Shown: one piece after another, positions 59,389 through 64,000 of the stretch | Numbering within the stretch: position 1 is the first letter of the stretch | Layout: every line of letters starts with the position of its first letter | NCBI RefSeq assembly: GCF_019393635.1 | Contig: NC_057867.1 | Span: 69,257,492-69,321,491 of the forward strand | Reading direction: 5' to 3' | DNA: 64,000 nt | Origin: Dromiciops gliroides | Taxonomy: Eukaryota > Chordata > Mammalia > Microbiotheria > Microbiotheriidae | Translations under genes and position numbers: made by a program | The notes under the pieces: generated by a model | What the model saw: the letters and a program-made list of their open reading frames with translations, nothing else | Databases searched by the model: none | What the model was told of the DNA's origin: nothing

Positions 59389-59749
59389 TGTCTCTGTCCT
59401 AAGGGAGAGTCCCATGCATTGGGCTATGCTGTGAACTGCCAGAAGTCTTAGGCCTGAGAAATGACAATTCTATGTCCCATAGTCATTGACAACTGCATCC
59501 TTGACCACACCTTCTGAGTTCTTCCCTCTTGGCAGGTGGTGGACATGCCTGGGACAGAGGTTGAGGAACCATTAACTTGAGTGGCCTCAGGACTCTGACA
59601 AGGCATTTGTTGTGTGCAACACCCATGCTACTTCCAACCCTAGTCTTGTCACAAAGCCCTTGTATTTTTCTTTTTGGAAGGGAGGGCACCATGAATCCCT
59701 CAAGTCAGAGGCTATCTTATATAAAGTCAGAGACTATCTTATATAAAAT

Positions 59750-59900
59750 TAAAGTGACTGATTTAAGTCATATAAATAAACATCTATTACAAGTGCTTAC
59801 TCTGTACCAGATACTGTTTTAAGCAAATGGATTACAAATGGAAGGAGAAAAGCATTTCTTGCCCTCAGGGAGCTTATATCTGAATGTAGGAAGATAACCC
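59750..59900 (-). repeat. L2 3' end
   Basis: Reverse terminus: ATTACAAGTGCTTACTCTGT, CCCTCAGGGAGCTTATATCT. Flanking 59390-59750 and 59900-60540 are unassigned unique sequence. Confidence 0.7.
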
Positions 59901-60544
59901 ACAAAGTTTAATAATTGTGGTTATTTGGTTTTTCTTAGTGATCTAAACAACCATTCCCTTGTTTTCTTCTTTGACCAAGGATGGTAGATTAGAAGCAACT
60001 GGTGGTGTTCTAGGGGTGGTTGGGTAAGGGTAATATGTATAGGTGCTTAAGACAATTTATTTACAGGGGAAATGGAAGGGGATCTCAATAGGGATCAAAG
60101 TTATTTTAATAAACTAAGAGGCAAGGTTAAGTCAGCACCAGGGATTTTTGGAGGGCTAAAATGCAAGACAGCATCAAGAAAGGAGTTTCATTCAGGATTA
60201 CTTCAGAAGAGGTAGGGCTCCCTCCTCTTTAGATAATGTCAAATGGAGTTTAAAATTTAGGAGTGTTATAGGGAAGATTCCTGTTAACAAACAGGTTAGA
60301 CCAGAAGAGCTTGGTGGTCCTTTCTAATTCCCCAAATTCCATGAGTCTGTGAGTAGAAATGCAGGGAGGGAATTCAGTACTGGATCAGGAGACAAGATGC
60401 TGGGGTGTTAAGGAACTGCTTGTCTTTCTTTGTTTCCCCAAAGCCTTTCTCTTTCCTGGGGTCTTTGTTTGTTTCCTGGTTCTGACCCGCATTGATGTAC
60501 TGACTCAGTTCTTCTCAGTGAGGCCTTGGTTTTGGACAATATAA

Positions 60545-60720
60545 TGGAGTGGGAGCTCAGAGGCTTCCCTTCTAGTCCTAACTCTGCCACTAAACAACTG
60601 TAGGATCTTAATCTTGTTGAGTCTGTTTTCTCATCTGTAAAATAGCCTTCCTACCTTGTGGGGTTATGGTCAAGATCAAATGAGATAATATACAGAGTAC
60701 TTTGTGATAACTTTTGTTAG
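60545..60720 (+). repeat. MIR
   Basis: + strand MIR: CTAACTCTGCCACTAAACAA, TTTTCTCATCTGTAAAATAG, GATCAAATGAGATAATATAC. Confidence 0.8.
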
Positions 60721-61790
60721 TTAGTCAACAAGCATTTATTAAGCTGGAAATACAAAGAAAGGCCACCTCTCCTGCATCCCCCCATCACAGTACCTACTGT
60801 CAAGGATCTCAGTCTAAGGGGGAGACATGTAAATAATTTCGCACATATGTAGTATAGCTCCATACACTGAGTAGAGAAAGGTAACCTGAAAGGGGAAAGC
60901 ACTAGCAGCTGGAGAGGTTGGGGAAGTCTCTTGGAAAAGGTAGAATCTGAGCTGAGTTTTGAAGGAATCCAAGAATTCAAAGAGGCAGAGATGAGGGGCA
61001 GAACATTCCAGGCATGGGGGACAGCTGGCACAAAGACACAGAAATGAGACATGGAGGGTTTTGTGGGAGGGAGTGCAAATAGGCCAGTGGCACTGGAACT
61101 TAGAGTGTATGCAGGGGAGAGTTATGAAGAGCTTTAAATACCAGAGAAGTTTATATTTGATCTTGAAGGTAAGGGAGTGGTACTGGAAGGGGGAGTGTCA
61201 TGGTCAGACCTGTGCTTTAAGAAAATCACTTTGGCAGCAGAGTGGGGCTTGGACTCCAGTGGGCAGAGACTTGAGTCAGGGAGATCAACCAGGAACCTTA
61301 ATTGGAATATCCCAGGTGAGAGGTGGTTGTTGTTGTTGTTTGTCTTTGAAGAGGACCATTACAGAGGTCATGCCATTGTACTGAATTTGATTTAAGTGAG
61401 GTAGGGTTGTATAAAGTCACCAGCCTCCCTTTCTCCTCCAGAGCCATCTGGGTCCATTGGCAAGATATATTATCAGCACGACTGGAGGTGGCAATTGGGG
61501 TTAAGTGACTTGCCCAGGGTCACACAGGTAGTAAGTATTTGAGGTCAGATTTGGACTCAGGTCCTTTCAACTTCAGGGCCAGTGCTCTATCCACTGTACC
61601 ACCTAGCTGCCCCCAGGTAAGAGGTGATGAGGGCCTGAAGCAGGGTTGTGGCTGTGTGAGCAGAGGGAAGGAGACATAAACGAGAGGGATTCTGAAGGTA
61701 GAAATGACAAGGTTTGGCAATAGAGTGGATGTAGGGATTGAGTCAAGGCTAGCACTCAAGTCGGGAACCTGGGTGACTAGGAGGATGGTG
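60715..61790 (-). repeat. L2 3' part split by a composite SINE
   Basis: Reverse L2 over about 790 bases excluding the SINE at 61326-61612: GTCAACAAGCATTTATTAAG, AGGCATGGGGGACAGCTGG, GGTCAGACCTGTGCTTTAAG, GTTTGGCAATAGAGTGGATG, GGGTGACTAGGAGGATGGTG. It is the longest of the reverse L2 copies here. Confidence 0.8.
61326..61612 (-). mobile_element. Composite SINE inserted in an L2
   Basis: The minus-strand second unit (61326-61490, starting in a GTT repeat) joins a tRNA-type head (61491-61612). Flanks CCAGGTGAGAGGTG (61312-61325) and CCAGGTAAGAGGTG (61613-61626) match at 13 of 14, and the host L2 continues on both sides. Confidence 0.88.
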
Positions 61791-61796
61791 GTACTC

Positions 61797-63135
61797 TTTT
61801 TTTTAAAAATAAAAGTATTTTTTTTATTTTCCAGTTACATATAAGGATAGTTTTCAACATTTGTTTTCATAGGATTTTTAGTTCCGAATTTTTCTCCCAC
61901 CCTCCCTTCTCTCCCTCTTCCCCAAGATGGAAAGCAATCTGATATAGGTTATATATGAGCAATCACATTAAACACATTTCTGCATTACTCATATTGTGAA
62001 AGAAAAATCTGAGCACAAGGGAAAAATATCAAAAAAGAAGAAAAAAAAGCCCCAAAGTAGAAACAGTGTGATTTAATCTGCATTCATAATCCACAGTTCT
62101 TTTTTCTGGATGTTGAGAACATTTTCTATCATGAAGTTCTTTGAAATTGTTTTGGATTATTGCACTGCTGAGAAGAGCCAAGTCTATCACCATTGTTCAT
62201 CACACAACATTGCTGTTACTGTGTACGATGTTCTCCTGGTGCTGCTCCTCTCAGTCAGCATCAGTTCATGTAAGTAAGTCCTTCCAGGTTTCTCTGAACT
62301 CCTCCTGGTCATTGTTTCTTGCAGCACAATAGTATTCCATTACATTCATATACCACAACTTGTTTGCCACCACAAAGAGAGCTGCTATAAATATTTTTGT
62401 ACATGTGGGTCCTTTTCCCTCTTCTATGATCTCTTTGGGATACAGACCTAGTAGTGGTATTACTGGGTCAAAGGGTATGAACAGTCCCATATCCCTTTGG
62501 GCATAGTTCCAAATTGCTCTCCAGAATGGTTGGATCAGTTCAAAGCTCCACCAACAATGCATTAGTGTTCCAATTTTTCCACAGCTTCTCCAACATTTAT
62601 TAATTTTCCTTTTTGTCATATTAGCCAATCTGGTAGGTGTGAGGTGGTACCTCAGAGTTGTTTTAATTTGCATTTCTCTAATCAATAGTGATTTAGAGCA
62701 TTTTTTCATATGGCAATAGATATCTTTGATTTCTTCATCTGAAAACTGCCTGTTTATATACTTTGACCATTTCTCAATTGGGGAATGACTTGCATTCTTA
62801 TAAATTTGATTTTTTCCCTGTATATTTTAGAAATGAGGCCTTTATCAGAAATACTGGCTATAAAAATTGTTTCCCAGTTTTCTGCTTCCCTTATAATTTT
62901 GGCTGCATTGTTTCTGTTTGTACAAAACCTTTTTAATTTAATGTAATCAAAATCATCCATTTTGCATTTCATTATATTCTCTATCTCTTGTTTGGTTATA
63001 CATTTTTCTCCTCTCCATAGATCTGAGAGGTAAACTATTCCTTCCTTTCCTAATTTGCCTGTGGTGTCACCCTTTATGTCTAAATCATGTACTCATTTTG
63101 ACCTTATTTTAATATATGGTGTAAGATGTTGGTCT
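61797..63135 (-). mobile_element. 5'-truncated L1 (longest L1 in the window)
   Basis: Minus frames at 62754-62972 (FDYIKLKRFCTNRNNAAKII) and 62266-62709 (PVIPLLGLYPKEIIEEGKGP, TCTKIFIAALF) are L1 ORF2 C-terminal sequence, followed by the 3' UTR running down to an A tail (T run at 61797-61804). A deletion removes the NWKSRGSPSIGEW segment seen in the other copies. No clear target duplication was found. Confidence 0.9.
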
Positions 63136-63870
63136 ATGGAGGGCTAGAAGATTGAAGGAGTGAGAAAGAAAGAAGTTTAAGATGAAAGGAAATTTATTAG
63201 TTATGGAATAAGAATTCCAGAGAGCACAAGGAGCAGGTAGATCTAGAGTGGGACATTTCAGTATAAGGTTGAGGTAGGGCCTGAGAGAGTATTCCAGTGA
63301 GGATGGTGAATGGGTCTTATGTATCAATAACCAGAAGTTTTTGATCACTGGGAAGTGGTGAGTATTGGGGGATAGGAGTATGCTAACTTTTGAGCAATGA
63401 GTGAAGGCAGAATATTAGCAACTGATGAGAAGTCCATCGAGGGAAGTTTAAGATTAGATAATTTGAGGTCTTTCCTTAAGATTCTGCCTCCTGGAAGATG
63501 GAGATGTTGAGTCTTATAAGACCTTAGGAGGCTTGCTTCACATTAGGCAGCTATAGTTGGAAGAAGGAGTCAAGTTAGGAGGCCAGGGTATCTTACTCTT
63601 TTTTAGAGAATGGGTAGGTAGGGGAACAAGAGATTAAGGAGTTTTTGTCTGCAGGGTAAGTTGGCAATAGAGAAGACCCTGGGGCTGGATTCCACTTGGT
63701 TGAGAGGTGAGTAGTAATTCCCCAGTAACCCCAACCCCTACATACCCTTAAATAGATATACCCTGCAAAAGTAGGCTGAGGAAACCAGGAGGGCCCCATG
63801 GGAAAGAACCACCTGGGGCTGATGCCAGGGATCTGATTATCACCCATTACAAAACCATCTGATTCCCTTG
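63136..63870. other. Unassigned intergenic sequence
   Basis: Purine-rich on the plus strand, with no repeat family, coding frame or RNA gene that I recognise. Confidence 0.5.
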
Positions 63871-63874
63871 AGTT

Positions 63875-64000
63875 TTTTTTTGGGGGGGGGGCAAGGCAAT
63901 GAGGGTTAAGTGATTTGCCCAAGATCACACAGCTAGTAAGTGTCAAGTGTCTGAGGCTGGATTTGAACTCAGGTCCTCCTGAATCCAGGGCTGGTGCTTT
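63875..64000 (-). mobile_element. tRNA-derived SINE, cut by the window end
   Basis: A reverse copy beginning with a T run and a G run, then GCAAGGCAATGAGGGTTAAG. It reaches the window end before its head. Confidence 0.93.

Overview
The window is mammalian nuclear DNA, very probably from a marsupial. The strongest clue is about 20 copies of a tRNA-derived SINE that starts GGGGCAGCTAGGTGG, carries an A box (TGGCGCAGTGG) and a B box (GTTCAAATCC), and ends in a CAAGTCACTTAACCC motif plus an A-rich tail. I know this from marsupial genomes (WSINE1/Mar-type). It sits among many old MIR and L2 copies, marsupial-type L1 3' ends and a CR1/L3 LINE. The species cannot be named. No bacterial genes, CRISPR arrays or operons are present.

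Two protein-coding genes can be supported, both on the + strand. (1) SH3BGRL: its last three coding exons lie at 13973-14158, 17548-17628 and 23846-23878. They give 99 of the expected 114 residues, and exon 1 lies upstream of the window. (2) A 304-codon intact reading frame at 40445-41359 is a TASL-family gene (adaptor for SLC15A4 and IRF5 in endolysosomal TLR signalling). It has the family's N-terminal motif, middle blocks and C-terminal pLxIS motif. Because it lies just downstream of SH3BGRL, which is X-linked in human and mouse, I call it TASL2 rather than TASL, whose human copy is on Xp.

Layout: 1-13972 is SH3BGRL intron 1 (MIR, L2, and a nested CR1/L3 element at about 2360-5650 that holds an L1, a 7SL RNA pseudogene and two SINEs). 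13973-23878 holds SH3BGRL exons 2-4. 23879-28500 is mostly unique sequence (3' UTR and flank). 28876-29600 is a purine-only simple repeat. 29600-35000 is intergenic. 35090-36060 is a CpG island with an NRF-1 site, GC boxes, a CCAAT box and a strong splice donor, and is a candidate promoter and first exon for the TASL2 gene. 36550-39820 is L2-rich, including a reverse-transcriptase remnant. 40445-41359 is the TASL2 coding exon. 41360-64000 has no recognisable gene and is filled with SINEs, L2, MIR, L1 3' ends and microsatellites.

The two genes are not known to work together. SH3BGRL is a small cytosolic thioredoxin-fold adaptor. The TASL-family protein is an innate-immune adaptor. Their adjacency matters as a synteny marker. 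Gene names rest on remembered family sequences; no search was run. Repeat ends are read by eye; those with target-site duplications are the most exact.
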